A stretch of DNA of 64,000 nucleotides, from contig JAEWQO010000125.1 of NCBI GenBank assembly GCA_023460315.1, positions 62,001 to 126,000 of the forward strand. Direction: 5' to 3'. This document shows, piece after piece, positions 45,967 through 55,418 of this stretch (position 1 is the stretch's first letter; each line of letters begins with the position of its first letter). The stretch comes from Actinomycetes bacterium (GTDB taxonomy: Bacteria; Actinomycetota; Coriobacteriia; Coriobacteriales; Eggerthellaceae). The notes beneath the pieces are model-generated. The model saw only the letters and a list, made by a program, of their open reading frames with translations, did no database searches and was not told the DNA's origin. A program made the position numbers and the translations under genes.

Positions 45967-46798
45967 GGGGGGCCTCCTCTCCTGCCGACACGCCCAGATC
46001 GGCGAGCGCAACCTTCAGCTGTTCGGCATTCGGAGCCTTGCCATGCCAGCCGGCCTGTCCCTCCATGAATGAAACACCCTTTCCCTTCACCGTGTGAGCA
46101 ACCAGCAGATGGGGTTTTCCGGCATGCGTTTTCTTCGCCAAGCTGAGCGCATCGACGAGCGCGGGGAGGTCATGACCGTTCACGTCCCGCACATCCCAGC
46201 CGAACGCGGAGAACTTCACATGCAGGTCGCCAGGACCACATACGACTTCCGTGCATCCGTCGATCTGCAGGCCGTTGCGGTCAACGATGGCCACCAGGTT
46301 GTCAAGGTGACGGTGCGCCGCGAACATGGCGGCTTCCCACACCTGGCCCTCCTGACATTCGCCGTCTCCCAACAGGCAGAACACCGTCGCATCCGATCCT
46401 TCGAGGGAAAGGCCCGCAGCGGCGCCGGCGGCAATGGAAAGTCCCTGTCCGAGCGAGCCTGTGGACACCTCGATGCCAGGAAGCTGATTCGAGTCAGGAT
46501 GCCCTTGCAGCCTGCTTCCCAGCTTGCGCAAGGTCATGAGCTCCTCCCGCGGAAAATATCCCGCCTGGGCCAGCGCGGCGTAGAGCGCAGGAGCGGCATG
46601 GCCTTTGGCCAGGATGAAGCGATCACGCCCCTCCCAATCGGGATTCTCCGGGTCGTGCTTCATCACGCCACTGAAATACAGCGCACAGAGGATATCGGCA
46701 GCTGAAAGAGACCCTCCCGGATGCCCGCTCCCCGCCTCTGCGATCATGCGCACGATGTCGATGCGCATCTCGTTCGCGCGCTGTTCGAGCTCGGTCAT
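45959..46798 (-). CDS. Transketolase, N-terminal (ThDP/pyrophosphate-binding) subunit
   Basis: ATG 46798 with GGAAGGAA upstream gives 279 aa; the longer frame to 46882 lacks a start signal. Elements are GSGHPGGSLSAADILCALYF, KGHAAPALYAALAQAGYF, STGSLGQGLSIAAGAAAGL, and the ThDP/Mg motif LLGDGECQEGQVWEAAMFA(x)8DNLVAIVDRNGLQ. The partner subunit follows with translational overlap. The pair lies between prfB and ftsE, which are often neighbours in other bacteria. Confidence 0.95.
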   Translation of the reverse strand: MTELEQRANEMRIDIVRMIAEAGSGHPGGSLSAADILCALYFSGVMKHDPENPDWEGRDRFILAKGHAAPALYAALAQAGYFPREELMTLRKLGSRLQGHPDSNQLPGIEVSTGSLGQGLSIAAGAAAGLSLEGSDATVFCLLGDGECQEGQVWEAAMFAAHRHLDNLVAIVDRNGLQIDGCTEVVCGPGDLHVKFSAFGWDVRDVNGHDLPALVDALSLAKKTHAGKPHLLVAHTVKGKGVSFMEGQAGWHGKAPNAEQLKVALADLGVSAGEEAPRG

Positions 46799-46993
46799 GC
46801 TTGTTCCTTCCCATAGCGAATGCCAACAATCCCATTCTAACGAATGAGCGCGCCTTGTTCTGATGAAATACGAAAAGTGCATGGCCCCACACGCGACTTT
46901 GGGCGGGAATGGCGCGGATCGAGCTCAGAACGCAATTGCGCGCGACGCGATCCTCGGCACGCTCCAGCACCCCTTCAAGAAACGCGGAGCGCG

Positions 46994-48088
46994 TTATTGC
47001 GAGACCCTCCATCGGTGATAGCCGATGACGAACTCGTCAAGGTCGCCGTCAAGCACCGCGTCGACATTGCCGGTCTCGATGCCGCTGCGCACGTCTTTCA
47101 CCATCTGATAGGGATAGAGGACGTAGTTGCGTATCTGGCTGCCAAACGTGCTCTCCATACGCTCTCCACGCAGTTCGGCCAGCTCTTCGGCACGCTTCTG
47201 CTCCTCGCGCTCGTAGAGCTTTGCCTTGAGGACGCGGAAGGCGGCCTCCTTGTTCTGCAGCTGAGACTTCTCGTTCTGGCACGTCACCACGATCCCCGTG
47301 GGAATGTGGGTGAGGCGCACCGCGGAGTCGGTGGTGTTCACGCATTGCCCGCCGGGACCGCTCGAGCGGTAGACATCCACGCGGACGTCGCTCACGTTGA
47401 GGTCGACCTCGATGTCATCGGGAAGGACCGGCAGCACCTCAACTCCCGCGAACGTGGTATGACGGCGCTTCTTGTCGTCGGTCGGCGAGATGCGCACGAG
47501 CCGATGGACGCCGTTTTCGCTCTTCAGCATGCCGAAGGCGTTGCGGCCTCCAATTTGGATGGTCGCCTTGTCAAGGCCGATGCCTTCGCCCGGCACCACA
47601 TCGAGGACCGTGACCTTCCACCCCTTGTTCTCAGCATACCGCACATACATGCGATAGAGCATCTCGGTCCAATCCTGAGCCTCCAGCCCGCCCGAACCGG
47701 GATTGACCGTGACAATGGCGTCGCCGGAGTCAAAGCGCCCCGCAAACCATGAGTTGATCTCGAGTGAGTCCAGCATGTCCTCAAGCTTCGTCAGAACCTC
47801 GTCAGCCTCGCCGGCAAATGCCTCATCCTCTTCTGCCAATTCGAGCGCGGCGCGCGCATCGTCCAGGAGGGAAACCGCCGCCTCGTATTCCGCAATGGTG
47901 TCACGGAGGTCGCTCGCCTGCTTTGACACCGACGAGGCATGGGACGCATCGTCCCAGAAGCCTGGAGCAGCCACTTCGGCATCGAGCCGACCCAGCTCGA
48001 TCCTTTTCTCGTCAATGTGGAGGTACGCGTGCGCATCGGCGACGCGATCGGCTATCTGATCTATGTTCTTGTCTTCTCTGTCCGTCAT
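46994..48088 (-). CDS. prfB: Peptide chain release factor 2 with SPT recognition tripeptide
   Basis: The ATG at 48088, 5 nt past the secA stop and with TAGGG as ribosome site, gives 364 aa. RF2 traits are PGFWDD near residue 45, TVNPGSGGLEAQDW, the GGQ loop SSGPGGQCVNTTDSAVR (246-248) and the C-terminal GSQIRNYVLYPYQMVKD. The stop-codon-reading tripeptide, SPF in RF2, is Ser201-Pro202-Thr203 (RISPTDDKKRRHTTFAG). The frame is continuous from the ATG, so the common programmed +1 frameshift at an early UGA is absent. RF2 terminates at UGA and UAA. Confidence 0.95.
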   Translation of the reverse strand: MTDREDKNIDQIADRVADAHAYLHIDEKRIELGRLDAEVAAPGFWDDASHASSVSKQASDLRDTIAEYEAAVSLLDDARAALELAEEDEAFAGEADEVLTKLEDMLDSLEINSWFAGRFDSGDAIVTVNPGSGGLEAQDWTEMLYRMYVRYAENKGWKVTVLDVVPGEGIGLDKATIQIGGRNAFGMLKSENGVHRLVRISPTDDKKRRHTTFAGVEVLPVLPDDIEVDLNVSDVRVDVYRSSGPGGQCVNTTDSAVRLTHIPTGIVVTCQNEKSQLQNKEAAFRVLKAKLYEREEQKRAEELAELRGERMESTFGSQIRNYVLYPYQMVKDVRSGIETGNVDAVLDGDLDEFVIGYHRWRVSQ

Positions 48089-48093
48089 GATCC

Positions 48094-50901
48094 CTACAGG
48101 TTCTGTCCGTGGCATTTCTTGTATTTGAGGCCCGAACCGCAAGGGCAGGGGTCATTGCGGCCGACGTTGGCGAACGGATCGTCCTTGTCTTTCACGATGG
48201 TCTGAGGCTTCCCCTGCGCAGGCTTCGGCGCGGGAGCAGAAGCGCTCGCGCTCGGCGCCGGCGCGGAGTTCGACCGCACCGCACCCCCCACACCAGTTGA
48301 ATCAAGGGCCTGCTCAGGAGAGGAGTAGCTCACCTTGCCGTCCAGCGGTCCCGCGGCATCGGGCATCTCGGGGGGCTTCTGCACCGCTATCTGCAAACGG
48401 AGCAACGTGCGCATGAAGTCCTCGTACATGGAAGAGGTGAGGTTCTGGAAGGCGCTGTATGCCTCGTTCTTGTACTCGACGAGGGGATCGCGCTGTCCGA
48501 AAGCACGCAACCCGATGCCGGCCTTGAGATAGTCCATCTCTTGAAGGTGGGCCATCCAGCGCGTGTCGATGATGCGAAGCATCACCTGGGCCTCGAGTTT
48601 GCCCATCGCATCAGCCCCCAGCAGGGCGGTCTTCTCGTCATACACGCCCGTCAGATACTCCGAGACGGCTTCCGCCAGCAAGGCGGGATCGTCCTCGTGG
48701 TCAACGTCGGCCGTCGCATAGTCCGTGCGGCCGGTCATGTTGGCGACCCACGTGTCAAGAGCCTTGATGTCCCAGTCGTCGCTCGGACACTTCTCGGGAC
48801 AGTCTTCAGACACCACGGCATCCACCGCCTCTGAGACAATGGAGGGAATGCGATTGGCAAGGTCCTTGCCGTCCAAGATGGCATTGCGCTCTTCGTAGAT
48901 GGCCCCGCGCTGCAGGTTCATGACGTCGTCATACTCGAGAACGTTCTTACGGGCGGCAAAATGCATGCTCTCCACCTGGCGCTGCGCACTCTCGATGGCC
49001 TTTGACACCATGCCGGCCTGAATGGGCATGTCTTCAGGCATGTCGGTCTTTTCCATCATGCGGGCGATGGAGTCCATGCGGTTGCCACCGAACAAGCGCA
49101 TGAGATCGTCTTCGAGAGACAGGTAGAACTGCGTCACTCCGGGATCTCCCTGACGGCCCGCACGACCTCGCAGCTGATTGTCGATGCGGCGAGACTCGTG
49201 TCGCTCGGTGCCGATAACCGTGAGGCCACCCGCCTCGATCACTTGGTCATGCTCTTCCGAACACACCCGCTTGGCCTCGTCAAGGGCAGAGGCGCGCTGT
49301 TCCGCAGTGGGTGCAGGAGGACGCCCTTCCTCCGCCGTCTCGCCGGGACCCAGGTCGGGATCGAAGCCGCGCGAGCGAAGCACGTCGTCGGCAAGCACCT
49401 CGGGATTGCCGCCCAGCAGAATGTCGGTGCCACGGCCTGCCATGTTGGTGGCAATGGTCACCGCGCCCACGCGGCCCGCCTGCGCAATGATATGAGCCTC
49501 CCGCTCGTGGTTCTTCGCATTCAATGTCTCATGGCGAATTCCCCGCTTGTCCAAAAGGCGGGAAAGCTTCTCAGAGCTTTCGATCGACACCGTGCCAATG
49601 AGGCAGGGCTGGCCGTTTGCGTTGCGTTCGGCAACGTCGTCAGCCACAGCGTTGAATTTGGCCTCTATCGTGCGGTAGATGAGATCGTCTTCGTCCTTGC
49701 GGGCGACAGGCTTGTTGGGAGGAATGGCCACGACCGGCAGCTTGTATATCTCGCGAAACTCGGCATCTTCGGTCATGGCCGTGCCGGTCATGCCCGACAG
49801 CTTCTCATACAGGCGGAAGTAGTTCTGCAGCGTGATGGTGGCGAGCGTCTGGTTCTCCTCGCGCACAAGCACGCGTTCCTTCGCCTCAAGCGCCTGATGC
49901 AGGCCTTCGGAATACCGACGTCCCTCCATGATGCGGCCCGTGAACTCATCGACAATCTTCACTTCCCCGTTCACCACAACGTAGTCGACGTCGCGATGGA
50001 ACAGGAACTGCGCCTTCAAGGCCTGCTGGAGATGGTTCGCCAACTGTCCGGAAGGGTCAGCGTAGATGTCATCGATCCCGACCAGAGCCTCAATCTTCTC
50101 AAGGCCGCTCTCGGTGGCATTGATGGTCTTCTTCGCCTCGTCCATGTCAAAATCAACCTCGGAGACCAAACTGGGCATGACGCGCGCAAACTTGTTGTAC
50201 GTGTCGGCGGCCTGCGTCCCCGCTCCCGATATGATGAGCGGAGTACGCGCCTCGTCGATGAGGATGGAGTCGACCTCGTCGACGATGGCGAAGTGATGGC
50301 CGCGTTGCACGCGGGCATCCGCCCTGGTCACCATATTGTCGCGCAGGTAGTCGAAGCCGAATTCGGAGTTCGTGCCATAGGTGACCGCAGCCTGATAGGC
50401 AGGCTTCTTCTTGTCGGGGCGCATGCCGTTTTGGATGAGGCCCACGTCCAAACCGAGGAAACGGTATATCTGGCCCATCCATTCGCTGTCGCGCCGCGCC
50501 AGGTAGTCGTTGACGGTGACGATGTGGACATTGCTGCCCGGAAGGGCATTCAGGTACCCGGCGAGCGTGGACACGAGCGTCTTGCCTTCGCCGGTCTTCA
50601 TCTCGGCGATCTGCCCATCATTCAAGGCCATGCCGCCGATGAGCTGCACGTCGAAATGCCTGAGGCCCAGCGTTCGAACGGAAGCCTCGCGCACGGTGGC
50701 GAACGCCTCGGGCAGCAAGCTCTTGAGATCCTCCCCCGCCTCGGCCCGCTCGCGGAAAGCGGCCGTGAGGGCGCGCAGCTCCTCGTCGCTCTTCGCCTGC
50801 ATGTCGGTCTCCAGGCCGTTAATCTTCTGCGCAGTCGCCTCATAGTTCTTCAGCTGCTTGCCCTCACCGAGCGTGAGCAGCTTGGAAAGAAATCCTGCCA
50901 T
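48094..50901 (-). CDS. secA: Preprotein translocase ATPase SecA
   Basis: 935 aa, full length. N-terminal GFLSKLLTLGEGKQLKNY, Walker A MKTGEGKTLVSTLAGYLNAL, DEVDSILIDEARTPLIISG, GMTGTAMTEDAEF, TNMAGRGTDILLGGNPEV, GRAGRQGDPG, and the C-terminal zinc SEC-C motif NDPCPCGSGLKYKKCHG. Between about 850 and 910 is an Ala/Ser/Pro-rich linker. SecA drives protein export through SecYEG. prfB follows after 5 bp. Confidence 0.98.
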   Translation of the reverse strand: MAGFLSKLLTLGEGKQLKNYEATAQKINGLETDMQAKSDEELRALTAAFRERAEAGEDLKSLLPEAFATVREASVRTLGLRHFDVQLIGGMALNDGQIAEMKTGEGKTLVSTLAGYLNALPGSNVHIVTVNDYLARRDSEWMGQIYRFLGLDVGLIQNGMRPDKKKPAYQAAVTYGTNSEFGFDYLRDNMVTRADARVQRGHHFAIVDEVDSILIDEARTPLIISGAGTQAADTYNKFARVMPSLVSEVDFDMDEAKKTINATESGLEKIEALVGIDDIYADPSGQLANHLQQALKAQFLFHRDVDYVVVNGEVKIVDEFTGRIMEGRRYSEGLHQALEAKERVLVREENQTLATITLQNYFRLYEKLSGMTGTAMTEDAEFREIYKLPVVAIPPNKPVARKDEDDLIYRTIEAKFNAVADDVAERNANGQPCLIGTVSIESSEKLSRLLDKRGIRHETLNAKNHEREAHIIAQAGRVGAVTIATNMAGRGTDILLGGNPEVLADDVLRSRGFDPDLGPGETAEEGRPPAPTAEQRASALDEAKRVCSEEHDQVIEAGGLTVIGTERHESRRIDNQLRGRAGRQGDPGVTQFYLSLEDDLMRLFGGNRMDSIARMMEKTDMPEDMPIQAGMVSKAIESAQRQVESMHFAARKNVLEYDDVMNLQRGAIYEERNAILDGKDLANRIPSIVSEAVDAVVSEDCPEKCPSDDWDIKALDTWVANMTGRTDYATADVDHEDDPALLAEAVSEYLTGVYDEKTALLGADAMGKLEAQVMLRIIDTRWMAHLQEMDYLKAGIGLRAFGQRDPLVEYKNEAYSAFQNLTSSMYEDFMRTLLRLQIAVQKPPEMPDAAGPLDGKVSYSSPEQALDSTGVGGAVRSNSAPAPSASASAPAPKPAQGKPQTIVKDKDDPFANVGRNDPCPCGSGLKYKKCHGQNL

Positions 50902-50992
50902 CGCGGTTACGCCGTCCTTTTCGTCGCAAAATCAATACTTGCTACTCTAGCATAAAGGGCCTGAACTCAGAGGAAATTCATACGCGCTGCCC

Positions 50993-53602
50993 TCACCTGA
51001 GGGCTTCCTCGGTCTCGATGATCGCATGGTAGAGCCCCATGGTCTCAAGCGATGGATCGATTCCCAGCTCGTCCGCCAGAAACCTGCGGCAGGAGAAGTA
51101 GGTTTCAAGCGCCGCCGTGCGCTGACCGACGGCAAGCTGCGCGTTCATGAGCGCGGTGTAGGCATCCTCCCGCGTGTGGTCGCGCACGAGGGCCGTTCGG
51201 GCAAACCAGAGCCCCTCCTGCACGTCGCCGGCCCGTATCAGACGATTCGACGCCGACACGAGAGCATCGACGAGCCGGTTCCGATAGTCAACCCGACGTC
51301 GCATGATGTGCTCGTTGTCGCACTCGCTCGGAAGCAGGTCGTCAGAAAACCGCTCGTTGACCTGAGAGAGCAGCGCGGCCCATCCGCCAGAACCGGGATG
51401 TTCGAGTTGCAGCGCACGACAGAGGGATTCCAGCTGGGCAACGTCTGTCACCAGCAGGCGGCCGTCAAGCCTCAAGCCATTCTGCTGCCTGATCAAGTAA
51501 GGACAGATGCCGGCTGGCGTGACCAGGGCGCGACGCAACAGGGACCATATCCCGTAAAAATTCTTGCGGGCGGACTCGATGGTGCTCTCGGGCCAAAGAA
51601 GCTGGACGAGTGCATCGCGCGAGAATTCGCGCCCCCGGTTGAGAACGAGAAGGGCCAGAAGCGTCTTCACCTTCTGGCGGCGAAAGCAGCGGGGATCCAC
51701 CGGGGCGTCGCCGATGCGCACATCGAGCCCGCCGAACAGGTTGACCGTCAGGAGGGGCTCGAGCGTCTCCCCCTCAAGCCGCAAGCCCGCTTCCGCGCGA
51801 AAGGAGTCGGGATGCGTCAAGACGAACCCCCTTCGCTGGTCCGCCCTCTCTCGCGCGACGCGCTCGTATGCGCTCCTCTGGACAAACAGGCCCACTTCGA
51901 CCCGATGCATGGCAAGCGATGCCTTCGCATGGGGCGGGGGCACGTCAACGGCCCCACATTCGCATGCCCGTTCAAGAGTCACGCCAGCCATCGCCTCAAA
52001 AAGTCCGCAGGGCAGCGGCGCGCGTGCATCACCCCGCTCTCGGACATATGCCGCAACGCGCGCAAGCCCGTCGTCTCCAAGGGGCGGCGTCCCGCCGTCC
52101 GGCCGATGCGCTCCGCCTCCCTCCTTCGCCGAGATTGCCTGCTTGAGAATCCACGAGGCACCAAGCAGCAGCGCGCGGCAATCCACGCCCGCGTCAAGGC
52201 AGGCGCACCACGTCGCCGCCGCAAGGGTCGGCGACCGGTCGCACGCGACGGCCATGCGCGCAAGAGGTTTCCATATCTCTCCCGACAGAGGATCCGTGCG
52301 TCCCGCCGCGCCATCTCCGAGATCGTCGGCGAGCATGGCCAGCTGCGACAACGCGAGCGTCCGTGCGTCGCCGGAACCCCCGCGGAAAAGCACGAGGGCA
52401 GCGGTGGCGCGGGCCGCCTCGGGCGCGTCGACGTCCCCGAGAGGCCGCCGGGCCAGCTGGCAGGCACAACGATCGTCGCCCAGGACGAGAAGGCGAGCCG
52501 ACTGGTCCGCAGAAAGCACTGAGGCGGCTGACCCCAACCCTCCCCGCAGCGATCCATACAGTTCGACCGCAGGGAGCACACAGGATGCATCCAGCAGGTC
52601 ACAGCCATGATCGGCCAGCCACGCAGCACGAGCCTGCAACGATCCGAGCATTCCCATGAGCAGACAGGCCCGGTGAGCCGATGAGCGCGTGACAAGAATG
52701 TCGGCCAGCCGCGACACCAAGGCATCGCGGCTGGCGAAGCGGGAACAGGAAACCATGCCTTCCATATTTCCCTCCATTCCGTCCACGAGATCCTCAATCG
52801 GCAGGCGAACCGCCTCGAACACGTCCCGCTTCCGATCGATGCCCACATAGGGATAATTCTCAGCCAAGAGCGAGACCGTGCCCGTGCCGCACGGCCCAAA
52901 CGCATCGATGTCCGCCAGGCATCCCTCCTGCAGAACAAGTGCCACAATCGCCGCGAGCAGGATGTCTGACGGCAGCTCTTCGCAGAAGACGGCCTGAGCA
53001 AATGCCCGCGCCTCTCCCGCCGGAGCCCACCGGATGCCGGCGACGCGCTGAGCTGCAGGGAGCTTGCTCGCGGGCAATGACGCCTTTTCCTCGGACGTGC
53101 GCACCCCGTCTAGTTCAGCATCGCTCAGCAGCAGGTCGCGGGCAGTCAGCTTAAGCCGATCGTGCTGAAGCCTCCCAAACGCGTCGCACAGAGGAGTGCA
53201 GGTAACCACCACCTCACAGCCGCGGTCAAGCAGCGCGTCAAACGACCGCGACAAAGCCTCGACCCGTTGGGCGTTCAAAAGGGGGACATCCTCGATGACC
53301 GCGAGGAAGCGCTCCGAATCGGCGGAAAGCAGCGTCTCGGCGATGATCGCCCGGTCGAGGTCCCGCAGGAAGCAAGGGCTGCGAGCATCGATCCAAAACA
53401 CGTGGCGATAGCCATACACGGTCTGGGCGTATTCCAAAATGAGTGCCGTCTTCCCAAAGCCTCCCGGCGCCACAACAAAGCGCACGACCTGCCGCTCGCG
53501 CAAGAGCCGTGCCGTCAGGTCGGGACGAGAGCGATGTCGAGCTGCGGCGAGATGCTTCGGAGGATACCCCTTGCAGGCGGCGTTGACGAGATAGGTTGAC
53601 AT
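50993..53602 (-). CDS. MalT-like ATPase regulator with C-terminal winged helix and BTAD domain
   Basis: From ATG 53602 (GGGGAG upstream), 869 aa. The N-terminal ATPase part has Walker A VAPGGFGKTALILEYAQ (about 45) and a RFLAVIEDVPLL Walker B-like strand. A long Ala/Leu-rich helical middle follows. The C-terminal part starts LLTVNLFGGLDVRIGDAPV (winged-helix, SARP-type) with RRQKVKTLLALLVLNRGREFSRDALVQLLWP, then a BTAD helical domain to the end. Large BTAD/STAND-like activators sense small ligands and control metabolism or secondary functions. It diverges from a P1 peptidase gene, a possible target. Confidence 0.85.
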   Translation of the reverse strand: MSTYLVNAACKGYPPKHLAAARHRSRPDLTARLLRERQVVRFVVAPGGFGKTALILEYAQTVYGYRHVFWIDARSPCFLRDLDRAIIAETLLSADSERFLAVIEDVPLLNAQRVEALSRSFDALLDRGCEVVVTCTPLCDAFGRLQHDRLKLTARDLLLSDAELDGVRTSEEKASLPASKLPAAQRVAGIRWAPAGEARAFAQAVFCEELPSDILLAAIVALVLQEGCLADIDAFGPCGTGTVSLLAENYPYVGIDRKRDVFEAVRLPIEDLVDGMEGNMEGMVSCSRFASRDALVSRLADILVTRSSAHRACLLMGMLGSLQARAAWLADHGCDLLDASCVLPAVELYGSLRGGLGSAASVLSADQSARLLVLGDDRCACQLARRPLGDVDAPEAARATAALVLFRGGSGDARTLALSQLAMLADDLGDGAAGRTDPLSGEIWKPLARMAVACDRSPTLAAATWCACLDAGVDCRALLLGASWILKQAISAKEGGGAHRPDGGTPPLGDDGLARVAAYVRERGDARAPLPCGLFEAMAGVTLERACECGAVDVPPPHAKASLAMHRVEVGLFVQRSAYERVARERADQRRGFVLTHPDSFRAEAGLRLEGETLEPLLTVNLFGGLDVRIGDAPVDPRCFRRQKVKTLLALLVLNRGREFSRDALVQLLWPESTIESARKNFYGIWSLLRRALVTPAGICPYLIRQQNGLRLDGRLLVTDVAQLESLCRALQLEHPGSGGWAALLSQVNERFSDDLLPSECDNEHIMRRRVDYRNRLVDALVSASNRLIRAGDVQEGLWFARTALVRDHTREDAYTALMNAQLAVGQRTAALETYFSCRRFLADELGIDPSLETMGLYHAIIETEEALR

Positions 53603-53799
53603 AGCGCGCACTCCCCTTGATGTGCGGGTGCGCAACAGCCCTGGAACAGCTCGTTCATGATACCGGCAGCAAAGCGTTTTCCGCAAGAGCCGACATTAGT
53701 TCGTCATCAGCGACAACACTTCGGCCGCAGATTCCCTAGGATCGAGAAACCCGTGTACAATGTACCAGTGGTTGCGCACCCAAAAAGGAAGGACCCTCC

Positions 53800-54822
53800 A
53801 TGTTCGATGTCGCCTCTCTCTCCGACGTGCCCGCATTTCGCTGCGGTCACGCCCAAAACGCCTCCGGCGGAACCGGCTGCACGGTCATCGTCGCCCCGGA
53901 GGGCGCGACATGCGGAGTTGACGTGCGCGGCGGCGGCCCCGCCACAAGGGAGACCGACCTCCTGCGCCCCGAAAACATGATCGAAGCCGTGCACGCCGTC
54001 GTGTTGGCAGGGGGCAGCGCGTTCGGGCTTGCCGCCTCGACAGGCGTCATGGACGAGCTTGCGTCACGCGGCATCGGCTTCCCCGTCGGCACCGCCCATG
54101 TTCCCATCGTGGTGGGAGCCTGCCTCTTCGATCTCCTGGTCGGCCAGAACGTCTTTCCCGATGGCGCGATGGGACGGGAGGCGACCAGGGCAGCCCTTGA
54201 CAGCGACCCACACACCCCCCTTGCCGAAGGCAACGTGGGAGCTGGCACGGGAGCAAGCGTGGGAAAGCTGCTCGGAGGAGAACGCGCGATGAAGTCGGGC
54301 CTCGGCATCTGTGGCCTGCGCAGGGGGTCGCTGGTGGCGGTCGCCCTCGTCGCGGTGAACGCACTCGGTTGCGTCCGCGGAGAGAACGGCTCGTGGATAG
54401 CCGGCTGCCGCGGGGACGACGGACGCGTCATGGAGCCGCTCGCGGCATTTTCTCTCCTGTCAGAGCAGGCGTCCGAGGGAACCGACGCCACGCCCGCCGG
54501 CAACGAAACGCAGGCGGGGGCAGGGCCGTGCGCCAACACGACCATCGGCGTGGTGCTGACCAACGCGGCCCTGACGAAAGCACAGGCGACGAAAGTGTCC
54601 TCGACGGTCCACGACGCCTACGCGCGAGCCATCAAACCTGTCCACACCTCCAACGACGGCGACACGGTCTTCACGTTCTCGTCGGGAGAAACTGCCGCCT
54701 CCGCCGACGCCGTCGCCATCCTCGCGACCGAGGCGATGCAGGTGGCCATCGAGCGTGCCGTGCTGAAAGCGGCGGCGGCCTACGGGCTGCCGGCAGCGTT
54801 CGACGCAGTCACCGCCCGCTAG
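53800..54822 (+). CDS. P1 family (DmpA/NylC-type) self-processing peptidase
   Basis: 340 aa. GGTGCTVIVAPEGATCGVDVRGGGPATRETDLL near the N-terminus, AVVLAGGSAFGLAASTGVMDEL, and GNVGAGTGASVGKLLG are family landmarks. The Ntn-type autocleavage site is predicted at Asn246/Thr247 (GPCANTTIGVVLTNA), leaving Thr as nucleophile of the small subunit, followed by HTSNDGDTVFTFSSG. Family members hydrolyse D-amino-acid or unusual amides (aminopeptidase, nylon oligomer hydrolase); the natural substrate here is unknown. It is divergent from the BTAD regulator, with 197 bp between them. Confidence 0.9.
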   Translation: MFDVASLSDVPAFRCGHAQNASGGTGCTVIVAPEGATCGVDVRGGGPATRETDLLRPENMIEAVHAVVLAGGSAFGLAASTGVMDELASRGIGFPVGTAHVPIVVGACLFDLLVGQNVFPDGAMGREATRAALDSDPHTPLAEGNVGAGTGASVGKLLGGERAMKSGLGICGLRRGSLVAVALVAVNALGCVRGENGSWIAGCRGDDGRVMEPLAAFSLLSEQASEGTDATPAGNETQAGAGPCANTTIGVVLTNAALTKAQATKVSSTVHDAYARAIKPVHTSNDGDTVFTFSSGETAASADAVAILATEAMQVAIERAVLKAAAAYGLPAAFDAVTAR

Positions 54823-54983
54823 GACGCCCCCACGGATGCGACGAGGCTCTCGAGCCGTGCGCTCTTCGTCGTATCGGTGGCTCAGGCAGAAAGCTTTTCG
54901 CCGCTCTCCCGTCCCACGGGCCCAGGAGAGTGAACGCCCCGAAAAAATAACCGGGACGTGCCCTGAATCTTGAAAAGGCGGCG

Positions 54984-55418
54984 CTATTCTTTCCCGAGCA
55001 GTTTCGCTATGCGGTCGGAATACTGGATGTCGGTCAGCCCTTCCGCCGAGAGGTCGATGACGGGCGCGTCGTTCCACAGCGCCTCAAGCCGATAGAACTC
55101 GCGCGTTTCAGGCTGGAACACATGCACCACAAAGCTGCCGTAGTCGAGCAGCGACCAGGTCCCGTCCTGCGTGCCCTCGCGATGAAGCGGCTTCACGTGA
55201 GCCTGCGTGCGCTCGGCCTCCTCTATCTCGTCGATGATAGCCTCCACCTGGCGGTTGTTCGCCGCCGTGGCTATGACGAAGTAGTCCGTCACGCCAATGA
55301 GCTCCCCCACCTCTTGAACCATGATGTCGGTCGCCTTTTTCTCATCGGCCGCGCGGGCGGCGATGAGGGCGCATTCCCGGGAGGATGCCTCAGTGGTGTC
55401 TTTCTTCGCGTCAGTCAC
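54984..55418 (-). CDS. rsfS: Ribosomal silencing factor RsfS
   Basis: 144 aa. KKATDIMVQEVGELIGVTDYFVIATAANNRQVEAIIDEIEE, HREGTQDGTWSLLDYGSFVVHVFQPETREFYRLEALWNDAP are the RsfS hallmarks. RsfS binds L14 and blocks subunit joining in starvation. Its ATG overlaps the yqeK stop by 4 bp. It ends the nadD-yqeK-rsfS block. Confidence 0.96.
   Translation of the reverse strand: MTDAKKDTTEASSRECALIAARAADEKKATDIMVQEVGELIGVTDYFVIATAANNRQVEAIIDEIEEAERTQAHVKPLHREGTQDGTWSLLDYGSFVVHVFQPETREFYRLEALWNDAPVIDLSAEGLTDIQYSDRIAKLLGKE

Noticed and set aside
46994..48142. Programmed +1 frameshift in prfB
   Set aside because: The RF2 frame is continuous from the ATG at 48088 and no early in-frame UGA or CTTTGA slip site is needed to reach the full N-terminus.
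49198..50955. Long plus-strand frame (585 aa) antisense to secA
   Set aside because: Shadow of a fully recognisable secA gene; high GC keeps antisense frames open.
51026..52522. Long plus-strand frame (498 aa) antisense to the BTAD regulator
   Set aside because: Arg/Gln/Ala-rich shadow of a gene with clear domains; no ribosome site.
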